This document shows, piece after piece, positions 8,030 to 16,862 of a stretch of DNA of 64,000 nucleotides. The DNA lies in the NCBI RefSeq assembly GCF_000341225.1, contig NZ_ANAC01000011.1, forward strand, positions 434,001 through 498,000. Reading direction: 5' to 3'. The stretch's first letter is position 1, and the number at the start of each line of letters is the position of its first letter. The notes under the pieces are model-generated. The model ran no database searches, was not told the DNA's origin, and saw nothing but the letters and a program-made list of their open reading frames with translations. Position numbers and translations under genes: made by a program. The DNA is from Nocardiopsis alba DSM 43377. GTDB lineage: Bacteria; Actinomycetota; Actinomycetes; Streptosporangiales; Streptosporangiaceae.

Positions 8030-9224
8030 GTTCGTTCTCTCCTCTAGTAGCGGGTTCGAAGAGGTGGGCCCCATGGAGCCAGGAACACGAGCGCACGTCA
8101 ATGGGGGTAAGGGGGATGATTCGTGTGGCGGTGGAGTCACCCGTGGTGACAGGTGTAAGTGTGGCGTGGATCACTCTCCCTTCGGGGGTGAACTCCAGCA
8201 GCGCGGCCCCGTTCTCCTCTTCGCTCCACACGAGGCGGAGCCCCGCCTTCGAGGCCAGATCGGACAGGGCGCGCGTGTCCCTCTCCCGCCCGTTGAAATA
8301 GGCCAGCATGCGCAGGTCCAGCTCGCTCACCCGGTTCCCACGACCCTTCCGGCCCTCGTCGCCGTACTCGGCGACCAGTACCCGACCTCCGACCCCGGCC
8401 GCCTCCGCGCAGCGTCGCAGGATCTCGACGGCCGCGTCGTCGTCCCAGTCGTGCAGCACCCAGCACAACAGGTAGGCGTCTCCGTGGACGGGCAGCGGTT
8501 CGAAGAAGTCGCCCTCGACGGCGTCGGCCCGGTCGGCCACGCCCGCGGCCCGAAAGGCCTCGCCCGCCAGAGCCACCGGGCCGGCCAGATCCACCACGGT
8601 CCCGCGCAACCGCGGCGCGCGCCGCAACAGCGCCCGCATCAGAGTGCCGTCGCCACCGCCCACGTCCACCAGGTGCTCCAAGGCGTCCCAGTCGTACAGT
8701 CCGACCAGGGTCCGGGCCAGGTCGGCCATCCGGGAGGCCATCAGCTCGTCGAAGGAACGGGACAGCGCGGGGTCGTCGGACAGATCGGCCCAGAACGTCG
8801 AACCGTCGAACCGCAGCGAGTAGGCGCTCTCTCCGCTGCGCAGGGCCTCGGCCAGGTCGGCCAGGCACAGGTCGGCCCGCCCGTGCGCGCCGTCGGCGGT
8901 GAACCAACCGAGCCGGGAGTGCGGGTGGTCGGACCGGAGCGCCGCGCCCACCTCGGTGAGGGAGAACCGGTCGCCGTCCCGCGTGAACAGGCCCTCACGG
9001 ACCAGGTACCCCAGCACCCGGGCCAGCCCCTCGGGGTCGACCCCCACCGAGGCGCCGAGTTCGGCGGCGGTACGCGGCCCGTCCTTCAGATGGTCGGCGA
9101 CCCGCAGCGTCGCGATCGCGCGGATCGCCATCGGCGTGACCGGGCTGGCCAGTGCCCAGAGACGGTCGGCCGCCTCTCTCGGGTCGACCTCACCGGTCCG
9201 GGCGCGCGCGTTCGTTCCGTCCAT
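6948..9224 (-). CDS. O-methyltransferase with no stop codon before the glucanase gene
   Basis: The real homology spans about the first 350 residues. An N-terminal dimerisation/winged-helix domain (about residues 20-115) is followed by an acetylserotonin O-methyltransferase-type SAM domain with LVDVGGGDGTLM, GDFFEPLP, CWVLHDWDDDAAVEILRRC and VAEYGDE. These enzymes methylate small-molecule hydroxyls, often in natural-product pathways. After GAALLEFTPEG, where such proteins usually end, the frame stays open for about 400 further codons, entirely antiframe to the glucanase gene. The extra part is Arg/Pro-rich and has no sense of its own. Either a stop codon was lost or a base error or frameshift lies near 8130-8180. 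The start is an ATG at MDGTNARA. Confidence 0.7.
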   Translation of the reverse strand: MDGTNARARTGEVDPREAADRLWALASPVTPMAIRAIATLRVADHLKDGPRTAAELGASVGVDPEGLARVLGYLVREGLFTRDGDRFSLTEVGAALRSDHPHSRLGWFTADGAHGRADLCLADLAEALRSGESAYSLRFDGSTFWADLSDDPALSRSFDELMASRMADLARTLVGLYDWDALEHLVDVGGGDGTLMRALLRRAPRLRGTVVDLAGPVALAGEAFRAAGVADRADAVEGDFFEPLPVHGDAYLLCWVLHDWDDDAAVEILRRCAEAAGVGGRVLVAEYGDEGRKGRGNRVSELDLRMLAYFNGRERDTRALSDLASKAGLRLVWSEEENGAALLEFTPEGRVIHATLTPVTTGDSTATRIIPLTPIDVRSCSWLHGAHLFEPATRGENEHDRPQALPGWSVARRRHPPAGRHRRPGGFPPPPTRLRHDQSGSAPGQRDQRQRPLRRRRGAGVHRRYRPDHGPALPGRRGRDPAPREPRRQHRRRIHGLLHPLGRAARRHDAPLHVRADLPGAGRKARDPDRRGRRREPRPATARRLGGGRRRLRRPARHGGVHAQRGRDVLQHLDGGPVQCPDRYPADRRRRPEHRLPPARRTGRDLRDPLRRPRLLPAGFRRPPCHRPRSRARRRTLPERLLRPLRGPRVVALHGHRPEGHHQRGHLHRTGPGRRAAVRRRRGPHPQADHAGRVLLRRGPGRPQRRDHRTGRRHRGRRAQPFHPGGHRRAAHRRPGRVLPGRDRQPLRRRLPRAHRGR

Positions 9225-9466
9225 CGGGCCCCCTGTGCGGGTTCGTCCACGGTCGTTTCCGATGACGCCCTACCCAGGAATCCGCCCTCCGAGTACAAGG
9301 GGCCCCGGCCTATCGCGGACGTGGCCCCCGGAGCGTCGAGGTCGGAGACGGCCCGCGGGCCCAGGGCATGTGGTCGGTTCCCATGTCGGCAACGTCTACC
9401 GGCGGTCGGCGACCGTTGCCGACGAATGCCAACACGTTTCGACGTGGTCGGGGTTACGCTGGCATC

Positions 9467-9700
9467 ATGCACCGCACACTGCACCTGGCCGTCACGGTGA
9501 CGCCCGACCACGATGCCGGTGGCTACGTGGCTCGCGCGGTGGACGTCGAGATCGCCTCCCAGGGGGAGACGGAACAGGAAGCGCTGGCCGCGCTCACCGA
9601 AGCGTTGGAACTGTACTTCGAGGACGATGAGGAAGCCGTGCGCCACTTGGAGCGAACGGCCAGTAAAGCGACGGAGATCGACATACGCTTGCCTGCGTGA
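9467..9700 (+). CDS. hicB: HicB-like antitoxin
   Basis: A 77-residue protein with the HicB pattern: a beta strand followed by DAGGYVARAVDVEIASQGETEQEALAALTEALELYFED. HicB proteins have a partial RNase-H-like fold and neutralise HicA. There is no obvious DNA-binding domain at the C-terminus, so autoregulation by this protein alone is uncertain. Its stop overlaps the GTG start of the HicA-like gene (GTGA), giving translational coupling. The antitoxin-first order is reversed relative to the enterobacterial hicAB pair but occurs in many other genomes. Confidence 0.83.
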   Translation: MHRTLHLAVTVTPDHDAGGYVARAVDVEIASQGETEQEALAALTEALELYFEDDEEAVRHLERTASKATEIDIRLPA

Positions 9701-9918
9701 GCCCTTCCCACATACCGATCTCCTCCGGTGCCAAAGTGGTCGCCGCGCTTCGGAAGGTCGGCTTCGAGCATGTTCGGACCAAGGGTGACCATGCGAAGCT
9801 TCGAAGAGACTCTCGTGTGGTGATCGTGCCACTGCACAAGGAACTCAAGAGGGGGACCACGGTCTCGATCCTCAAGCAGGCCGGATTGACGGCGGACGAG
9901 CTCCGCAAGCTCCTCTGA
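9697..9918 (+). CDS. hicA: HicA-like mRNA interferase toxin
   Basis: A 73-residue protein with the YcfA/HicA double-stranded RNA-binding-like fold: KVVAALRKVGFEHVRTKGDHAKLRR, followed by VIVPLHKELKRGTTVSILKQAGLTADEL. H32 in the G-D-H segment corresponds to the catalytic His of the G-S-H motif; Asp replaces the usual Ser. HicA toxins cleave mRNA and are held inactive by HicB. The gene starts with GTG overlapping the hicB stop by four bases. Confidence 0.85.
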   Translation: MSPSHIPISSGAKVVAALRKVGFEHVRTKGDHAKLRRDSRVVIVPLHKELKRGTTVSILKQAGLTADELRKLL

Positions 9919-9973
9919 GCGGTCCGCCGTCGATCCGCACGGCTCCGGGGGCCGATCGGAAGAAGAACCGGGT

Positions 9974-10630
9974 TCAGGCGGGGTGGGGACCGCCGTGGGG
10001 CCACTGGCGGCGTTCGGTCATCAGACGACGCTTGTGCCGGCTGCGGCGGGTGCCCGTGACGATCAGGACCGGGAGTCCGATCGCCATCCCCAGAAGCGGC
10101 GCGCCGAGCGCCCATAGGAACGAGGACAGCAGGCCTCGAGCGAACCCGGCCCCGCCGTCACCGATGTCGGCCACCGCGAACGTGTCGACACCGGGCTCCG
10201 CTTCGCAGGTCAGGGTGTACTCGCCGGCCTCACCGATCCCTCGAGAGCCCACCAGCTCCCAACGTTCGCCGCCGACCTCCACGTAGTGGCTGTAGCCCGG
10301 CCACCCGAACCTCTCCTCGGTGCCGTCGGGCAGGACGAGCGAGCACATGCCCTGGTCGCCGGTGGGAGAGGCGTAGAGGCCGAGCTGGAAGTCGGTCTCG
10401 TCGACGGTGAAGACGACCTCCTCGCCCGCGTTCGCCCGGGCCTCGAAGTCGGGCAGGGCCACGGTGGAGAACATCGAGAACACGAAGCCGACGAGGGCGG
10501 TGACGAAAGCGCAGACCAGGACCAGGGCGCCCACGATGTACCAGACGCGTCCGGGACGTAGTTCCTTCGGATCGATGTGGATCGGCGCGGGGCCGTAGGG
10601 CCCCTGCGCAGGGGGGTACGGAACGCTCAC
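9974..10630 (-). CDS. two-helix membrane protein, Pro-rich N-terminus (paralogue 1)
   Basis: A 218-residue protein. A proline-rich cytoplasmic tail (residues 1-25) is followed by a transmembrane helix, an external beta-rich domain of about 110 residues with two cysteines (GMCSLVLPDG and GEYTLTCEA), a second transmembrane helix, and a basic tail (RRSRHKRR). The GTG start is set by a GAGGAG ribosome-binding site six bases upstream. It shares the layout and the LGLYASP...C...GEYTLTC signature with the genes at 10725-11681 and 50364-50966. No function is known to me. Confidence 0.7.
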   Translation of the reverse strand: MSVPYPPAQGPYGPAPIHIDPKELRPGRVWYIVGALVLVCAFVTALVGFVFSMFSTVALPDFEARANAGEEVVFTVDETDFQLGLYASPTGDQGMCSLVLPDGTEERFGWPGYSHYVEVGGERWELVGSRGIGEAGEYTLTCEAEPGVDTFAVADIGDGGAGFARGLLSSFLWALGAPLLGMAIGLPVLIVTGTRRSRHKRRLMTERRQWPHGGPHPA

Positions 10631-10724
10631 GGGGCTCCTCCTCGCCGGACGACCGATACCCCTTGGGATGCCCGCCGGCCCGGTTTCGTTGCGCGTGGGC
10701 GTCTCCACCGGGCCGGGCGGGGGC

Positions 10725-11681
10725 TCAGGCCCCGCGGGCCATCCGCTCCCTGTAGGTCCCTCGACGGACCCCGATGGTGATGACGGTCGCGATCATCGCC
10801 AGCACGCCCAGGCCGGCTCCGGCCATGAGGGCGAGGAAGGTCGTCGCGCCGCGGCGATCGTCCTCGTGGGCGGTGCGCGTCTCGGCGACGACGTACGAGG
10901 CCTCCGAGGGGCCCTGGCAGGTCATCGTGTACTCGCCGGGGGAGGAGACCTCCAACGAGTACATCAGCCGTCGGTCGTCCCAGCTGTGGCCGACGGGCCG
11001 CTCGGCGAAGCGGATCAGGGTGTAGGACTCCTCGAACGAGCAGGTGACCTCCTCCGCGTCGCGCGGGGAGACGTAGAGGCCCAGCGAGTCCAGGTCCTCG
11101 GAGTCGACGACGAACGTGGTCGAGCCGTACCCCTCGACCTCGTCGGACCGGGGACCGGGCGTCTCGGTGGAGGTGAAGGCGTTCATCCCGAACAGGGAGA
11201 GCAGGAGCAGCGCCACACCGACGAGGACCGGGGGGAAGAACGGGGCCAACAGGAACCAACGGCGCCGAGGCCGGACGTCGGCGGAGGGGATGGCCGGGGT
11301 ACGGGGGACGGGCGGGCCGACGGGCGGAGCCATCGGGGAGGGGTACCCGTGGGGCGCGTTGATCACGCGTGCGCGCTCGGCCCGTGCCCTCGAGATCCTG
11401 TTGGCGCGGACCGCGTACGTCGTGATGACGACGCCGAGGCTCGCGGGGACCGACAGGACCAGGAGCACGATGCAGATGAGACCGACCCAGAACGGCACGT
11501 CGTACCACTCGGTGAGGGTCAGCACCACGACGGTGAAGAGGAGGGCCGCGGGCAGGAGGGAGCCGCCGATCCAGTACCAGCGCCGGCTCGGCCGGACGGT
11601 CTTCGGATCCGGTTCCGGGGGCGGGGCGTGCGGAGCGGGGGGCGTCTCGGACATGGCCGGGTACTCAGGGGGGTGGTTCAT
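10725..11681 (-). CDS. four-helix membrane protein (paralogue 2)
   Basis: A 318-residue protein with a Pro-rich N-terminus, two helices, a second Pro-rich cytoplasmic segment (GYPSPMAPPVGPPVPRTP), a further helix, an external domain and a final helix. The external domain carries LGLYVSPRDAEEVTCSF and GEYTMTCQG, matching the paralogues at 9974-10630 and 50364-50966. The N-terminal third looks like an added membrane module. An internal ATG at MSETPP (11654) is an alternative start, as neither site has a strong ribosome-binding site. Function unknown. Confidence 0.65.
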   Translation of the reverse strand: MNHPPEYPAMSETPPAPHAPPPEPDPKTVRPSRRWYWIGGSLLPAALLFTVVVLTLTEWYDVPFWVGLICIVLLVLSVPASLGVVITTYAVRANRISRARAERARVINAPHGYPSPMAPPVGPPVPRTPAIPSADVRPRRRWFLLAPFFPPVLVGVALLLLSLFGMNAFTSTETPGPRSDEVEGYGSTTFVVDSEDLDSLGLYVSPRDAEEVTCSFEESYTLIRFAERPVGHSWDDRRLMYSLEVSSPGEYTMTCQGPSEASYVVAETRTAHEDDRRGATTFLALMAGAGLGVLAMIATVITIGVRRGTYRERMARGA

Positions 11682-12123
11682 CGGGGTGCCGTTCCGTGTC
11701 GTTCGGGGTTTCGGGGGCCGTTACGCGTGAGGTGCCCTGCGCCGCGGCGCGGTGACGACCCCGACCACGACGGCCGTGAGCGGAAGCAGTGGGACGAGGC
11801 CTCTCCGCGCACGGGGAGGCGCCCACGTACCGGATCCTTCGGGTCCGGGCACCCGCCGGGAGGGACCTCGGGGCATGGGTGGTCGCGGAGGGGGATGTGC
11901 CATGTGCGCAGTGTCGCAGAATCCGCTGACAGGGCGTGAATCGGGTGAAGCCCGACGCTTCGCGCGGCCGCTCCGGCGCGGGCCTTCGCGTCCATGAGAC
12001 GCGGTTCGGGACAGAGGGGGAGAGAACGGGGCGACTCGCCGGTAGAACCGGCCGAACCCCCTTGTCAGATGCCCTCCGCGCGGTTTCAATCGGGTCCTGG
12101 GAGACCGTGACGGAGGGACGCCG
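11682..12123. other. intergenic stretch between divergent units
   Basis: No firm gene. It may contain one short minus-strand frame (11721-11903, listed separately). The start of the GAF regulator at 12124 is preceded by GACGGAGGGACGCCG, a plausible ribosome-binding site. Confidence 0.4.
11721..11903 (-). CDS. possible 60-residue remnant of the paralogous membrane family
   Basis: A frame of 60 codons with a Pro-rich start (MAHPPPRPPMPRGP), a basic stretch, one short hydrophobic run (LVPLLPLTAVVVGVV) and a basic end. This is the N-terminal layout of the paralogous proteins just downstream, without their external domain. It could be a degenerate copy. No ribosome-binding site was seen, and chance open frames are common at this GC content, so confidence is low. 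Confidence 0.25.
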   Translation of the reverse strand: MAHPPPRPPMPRGPSRRVPGPEGSGTWAPPRARRGLVPLLPLTAVVVGVVTAPRRRAPHA

Positions 12124-13428
12124 ATGGCGGGCTCATGGAAGGCGTGGTCCTGGGGGACCGATCCCGACACCGTGCGCCGGGACGTGGCCGTCGCGCACGA
12201 GCGCTTCACCGGCTCCGGACGCCTCGGAGACGCCGTGCGCCCCATGGTGGGCGAGTCCTGGCGGCGCAGCGTCCTGCACGGGGTGGACCCTGACCGGACC
12301 CTCCCGCCGCTCGAACTCACCGGCTCCCACCTGCTCCGTCATCGTGAGCGCCACCCTCTGGCCGTGACCCTGCCGCTGCTGAGGCGTCTTCTCCTGGAGA
12401 ACGCTCCGGGGCCGCAGCTCCTCGCGGTGGGGGACGCGTCGGGGCGTCTGCTGTGGGTGGAGGGCGACCACGGCCTGCGCTCCAAAGGCGAGGAACTGCA
12501 CTTCGTTGAGGGTGCCAACTGGCACGAGCGCTCGGCCGGGACCAACGCCCCGGGGGTCGCCCTCGCCCTCGGCCACGAGGTGAGGGTCTTCGCCAGTGAG
12601 CACTTCAGTCGGGGCGTTCAGCATTGGAGCTGTTCGGCGGCGCCTCTGCGCGATCCTGACACGGGGGAGCTTCTGGGGGTCCTGGACCTGACCGGCGACG
12701 ATCATCTGGCCTCTCCGCAGGCGTTGGCCCTGGTCCGTGCGGCGGCGACCGCCGCCGAGATGGAGATCCGCGTCCGACGCTCGACCTCGCCGGCCCGGAA
12801 CGGGCTCTCCCCGTACGGGGACGAGGCGGGGCCCGCGCGGCCGAACGCAGCCCCGCCCCCGACCCGGTTGTGCGTTCTCGGCCGGGACCGGGGGCGACTC
12901 GAAACGGAGGGGCGACCGATCGAGCTCGGCGCGCGTCACTCGGAGATCCTCCTGCTGCTGACCCGGCATCCGCGCGGGCTGACCGGTGAGGCTCTGGGCG
13001 CCCTGCTGCACGAGCGGGGCGTCGCCCCGGTGACGGTCCGGGCGGAGATGTCCCGTCTCCGTCGCCTGCTGGGACCCGGTCTGCTGGCCTCCCGGCCCTA
13101 TCGCCTGCTCCACCCCTTGGACACCGACGTCGACCGGGTACGGCGGTGCCTCCTCGAGGGCGACGATCGGGGCGCCGTCGAGCTCTACGAGGGGCACGTC
13201 CTGCCCGGCTCCGAGGCGCCCGGGGTGATCGAGGCGCGTGAGGAACTCCGCGCCGAGATGTGCGAGGTCCTCACGGCGCGGGCCGACCCCCGGGCCTTGG
13301 CGGAGTGGGTGGAGCGACCCGAGTGGCGGGACGATCCCCGGGCGATCGAGGCGGCGCTCGGTGCGGTCGAACCCGACGCGCCACGTCACGCGGTCCTGCG
13401 GGGGCGGCTGCGCAGGCTCGGCCTCTGA
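12124..13428 (+). CDS. GAF-domain transcriptional regulator
   Basis: A 434-residue regulator. Residues 60-220 form a GAF domain of the AcoR type ([61 protein letters not shown]). A winged-helix domain follows (about residues 255-330, with [13 protein letters not shown]), then a short segment that looks like the start of a BTAD/SARP helical domain ([25 protein letters not shown]). The sigma-54 AAA domain of classical AcoR is absent. Such proteins commonly sit beside aldehyde dehydrogenase genes and probably activate them; here the dehydrogenase starts about 110 bases downstream on the same strand. Confidence 0.85.
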   Translation: MAGSWKAWSWGTDPDTVRRDVAVAHERFTGSGRLGDAVRPMVGESWRRSVLHGVDPDRTLPPLELTGSHLLRHRERHPLAVTLPLLRRLLLENAPGPQLLAVGDASGRLLWVEGDHGLRSKGEELHFVEGANWHERSAGTNAPGVALALGHEVRVFASEHFSRGVQHWSCSAAPLRDPDTGELLGVLDLTGDDHLASPQALALVRAAATAAEMEIRVRRSTSPARNGLSPYGDEAGPARPNAAPPPTRLCVLGRDRGRLETEGRPIELGARHSEILLLLTRHPRGLTGEALGALLHERGVAPVTVRAEMSRLRRLLGPGLLASRPYRLLHPLDTDVDRVRRCLLEGDDRGAVELYEGHVLPGSEAPGVIEAREELRAEMCEVLTARADPRALAEWVERPEWRDDPRAIEAALGAVEPDAPRHAVLRGRLRRLGL

Positions 13429-13540
13429 GAGCGCGCAACGTGGTCGCAACCTCCGGGTGACTAGCGTCACGACCTCTTGTTCCGTGGGCACGCGGAGCCG
13501 GTGCGCGAGCATCGGCGCCCGGATCGAAGGAGGCAACCGC

Positions 13541-15063
<1,523 letters not shown>

Positions 15064-15064
<1 letters not shown>

Positions 15065-15441
15065 TGCGGCCCCCGGAAGGGGACGGGGCGGTGGAGCGGG
15101 TGGCGGTCACCGACGAGGCCGCGGACCTGATCCGGGAGCTCCACGCCGAGCACGGTCCGCTGATGTTCCACCAGTCCGGTGGTTGTTGCGACGGCAGCGC
15201 GCCGATGTGCTATCCGGCGGGGGAGTTCCGCGTCGGCTCCGCCGACGTGCTCCTCGGGCACCTGGAGGTCGGTCTGCCCGAGCCGGTGCCGGTGTGGATG
15301 TCGCGTTCCCAGTTCGAGCTGTGGCGTCATACCCACCTGACCATAGACGTGGTCCCCGGGCGCGGTTCGGGGTTCTCGCTGGAGTCTCCGACCGGGAGAC
15401 GGTTCCTGGTCAGGTCCCGGTTGATGGACGACGGGGGGTGA
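15064..15441 (+). CDS. DUF779 protein coupled to aldehyde dehydrogenase
   Basis: A 125-residue protein with the DUF779 signature: MFHQSGGCCDGSAPMCYP in the N-terminal half and VPVWMSRSQFELW in the middle. The clustered cysteines (GGCCDGS...MC) may bind a metal. DUF779 genes are regularly found directly behind acetaldehyde-type dehydrogenases, and here the start overlaps the dehydrogenase stop by one base. Its biochemical role is not established; an accessory or metal-related role is inferred from context. Confidence 0.85.
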
Positions 15442-15469
15442 TGGACGAGGTCCCATGCCAGAGGGGAAA

Positions 15470-15507
15470 GGGCGGGCCCGTGGGGAGTACTCCCGACGGG
15501 CCCGCCC
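15470..15507. terminator. bidirectional terminator hairpin
   Basis: Perfect 12-bp inverted repeat GGGCGGGCCCGT / ACGGGCCCGCCC, between the convergent DUF779 gene and the last gene of the Mrp operon. Confidence 0.7.
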
Positions 15508-15529
15508 GTGTCCTCCGTGGCTTCGGGGC

Positions 15530-15940
15530 TCAGCCCTGGGCGGGGTCCGGCTCGGGGCCCTCGTTCGCCCGGTGCTTGGAGTCCAGACGTTCGGCCAGTT
15601 CGTCGGTGACCACGAGATCACGCCGGATCCGGCCGGTGCGGTAGCCCACCCGCGCGGCGATGTGACCGGCGACGGGGACGGTGACCACCTGGAACAGGCC
15701 CACCAGGATCAGCGTGCCGAAGTCGAACACGCCGGTCTCCTCCACGGGCAGTATCCGCAGCCCGATCCCCACCAACACCAGCAGCATGCCCAGGATCTGC
15801 GGCTTGGCCGCGGTGTGCATGCGCGACAAGAGGTCGGGGAAGCGCATCAGGCCGACCGCGGCGACGAAGGAGAGCAGGGAACCGGCCAGCAGACACAGGA
15901 TCGCGGCCCAGTCCAGGACGGTGACGAGCTGATCGCTCAC
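15530..15940 (-). CDS. mrpG: Na+/H+ antiporter subunit G
   Basis: A 136-residue MnhG/PhaG-type subunit with three helices. It carries the family pattern GSLLSFVAAVGLMRFPDLLSRMHTAAKPQILGMLLVLVGI. It is the last gene of the Mrp operon. Its start overlaps the mrpF stop by four bases (ATGA). The C-terminal tail is longer and more polar than in most homologues. Mrp complexes export Na+ in exchange for protons and need all subunits. Confidence 0.93.
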   Translation of the reverse strand: MSDQLVTVLDWAAILCLLAGSLLSFVAAVGLMRFPDLLSRMHTAAKPQILGMLLVLVGIGLRILPVEETGVFDFGTLILVGLFQVVTVPVAGHIAARVGYRTGRIRRDLVVTDELAERLDSKHRANEGPEPDPAQG

Positions 15941-16254
15941 GACGTCCTCCTCTCTCCGGAGTCCTCAGTGGGTTCCACGGGGTTGTCGGCGTGCTCCTCG
16001 GGACGTCGGGCGACGAACTTGGAGACGCTGATGGAACCGACGAAACCCAGGATCGACAGGACGAGCAGGGTGGGCAGCACCGTGGGGTCACGGTTGAAGG
16101 CCGCGTATGCGCCCAGCCCCGTCAGGGCCGAGGCCAGCAGCACGTCGACGGACAGGGCCCGGTCCAGGATGCTGGGGCCGATCAGCAGACGGGCCGTGCC
16201 CAGCAGGGCGGCGGCACCGAGGAGGACCGCCACGATGGTCCAGAGGATGTTCAT
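15937..16254 (-). CDS. mrpF: Na+/H+ antiporter subunit F
   Basis: A 105-residue subunit with three helices and the motif LLIGPSILDRALSVDVLLASALTGLGAY, characteristic of MnhF/PhaF. A polar C-terminal tail rich in Glu follows the last helix. It overlaps both neighbours by four bases, in line with translational coupling across the operon. Confidence 0.92.
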   Translation of the reverse strand: MNILWTIVAVLLGAAALLGTARLLIGPSILDRALSVDVLLASALTGLGAYAAFNRDPTVLPTLLVLSILGFVGSISVSKFVARRPEEHADNPVEPTEDSGERRTS

Positions 16255-16862
16255 GCGCTCCCCTTCCCGGCGGCCAGGGCGGCCTCCAGATCGGCGATGT
16301 TCTCGCGTGTGCCCAGGGCCCGGACGATGCGCTCCTCCAGCATGTGGATGTTCTCCTTGGCCTTCTCCGCCTCTTCCTCGTCCTCGGCGCCCAGGACGTG
16401 GACGTAGAGGATCTTCTCCGGCTGGGCGACCTCGATGATCACACTGCCGGGGATCACCGTCACCGTGATCGCGGTGCACACCAGCATCAGGTCGGCGTCG
16501 GTGCGCAGCCGCACCGCCACGACGGAGCTCTTGACCGGAGGGCCGGGGCGGAACACCTGGACCGTGACCTGGAAGCTGGAGACCACCATCTTGCCGAGGA
16601 CGTAGAAGAACAGGCGGACGCACTGGAGGGGCCAGAAACGGAAACCGGGAGAGATGGGCGGCAGCGGGAAGAGCATCATGATGCCCACGGACACCAGGAA
16701 CCCCACCGCCGCTGTACCGAGTGCCTCGGGACGCAGCTGGAAGCCCTTGAAGAGCATCATCCACACCAGCGTCATCCCGAGCGCGACCGGGATCTGTACT
16801 TTGCCCAGACGTCGACGTAGAGCGTTCACCCCCGCCTTCTTCCGGGTCTTCAGGTCGTTCAC
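16251..16862 (-). CDS. mrpE: Na+/H+ antiporter subunit E
   Basis: A 203-residue MnhE subunit. Two N-terminal helices follow a basic start; the cytoplasmic part contains RPGPPVKSSVVAVRLRTDADLMLVCTAITVTVIPGSVIIEV, which is diagnostic. The C-terminus extends by about 50 residues into a charged helix (EDEEEAEKAKENIHMLEERIVRALG), longer than in typical MnhE. It overlaps mrpD and mrpF by four bases each. Confidence 0.92.
   Translation of the reverse strand: MNDLKTRKKAGVNALRRRLGKVQIPVALGMTLVWMMLFKGFQLRPEALGTAAVGFLVSVGIMMLFPLPPISPGFRFWPLQCVRLFFYVLGKMVVSSFQVTVQVFRPGPPVKSSVVAVRLRTDADLMLVCTAITVTVIPGSVIIEVAQPEKILYVHVLGAEDEEEAEKAKENIHMLEERIVRALGTRENIADLEAALAAGKGSA

Noticed and set aside
6948-9224. A genuine methyltransferase-glucanase fusion protein
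   Set aside because: The extra 400 codons are read in a different frame from the glucanase, so no glucanase sequence is encoded in that product.
11721-12320. Longer minus-strand reading frame upstream of paralogue 2
   Set aside because: It overlaps the GAF gene start and has an Arg/Pro/Ser-rich antiframe composition; only its last 60 codons could be a remnant.
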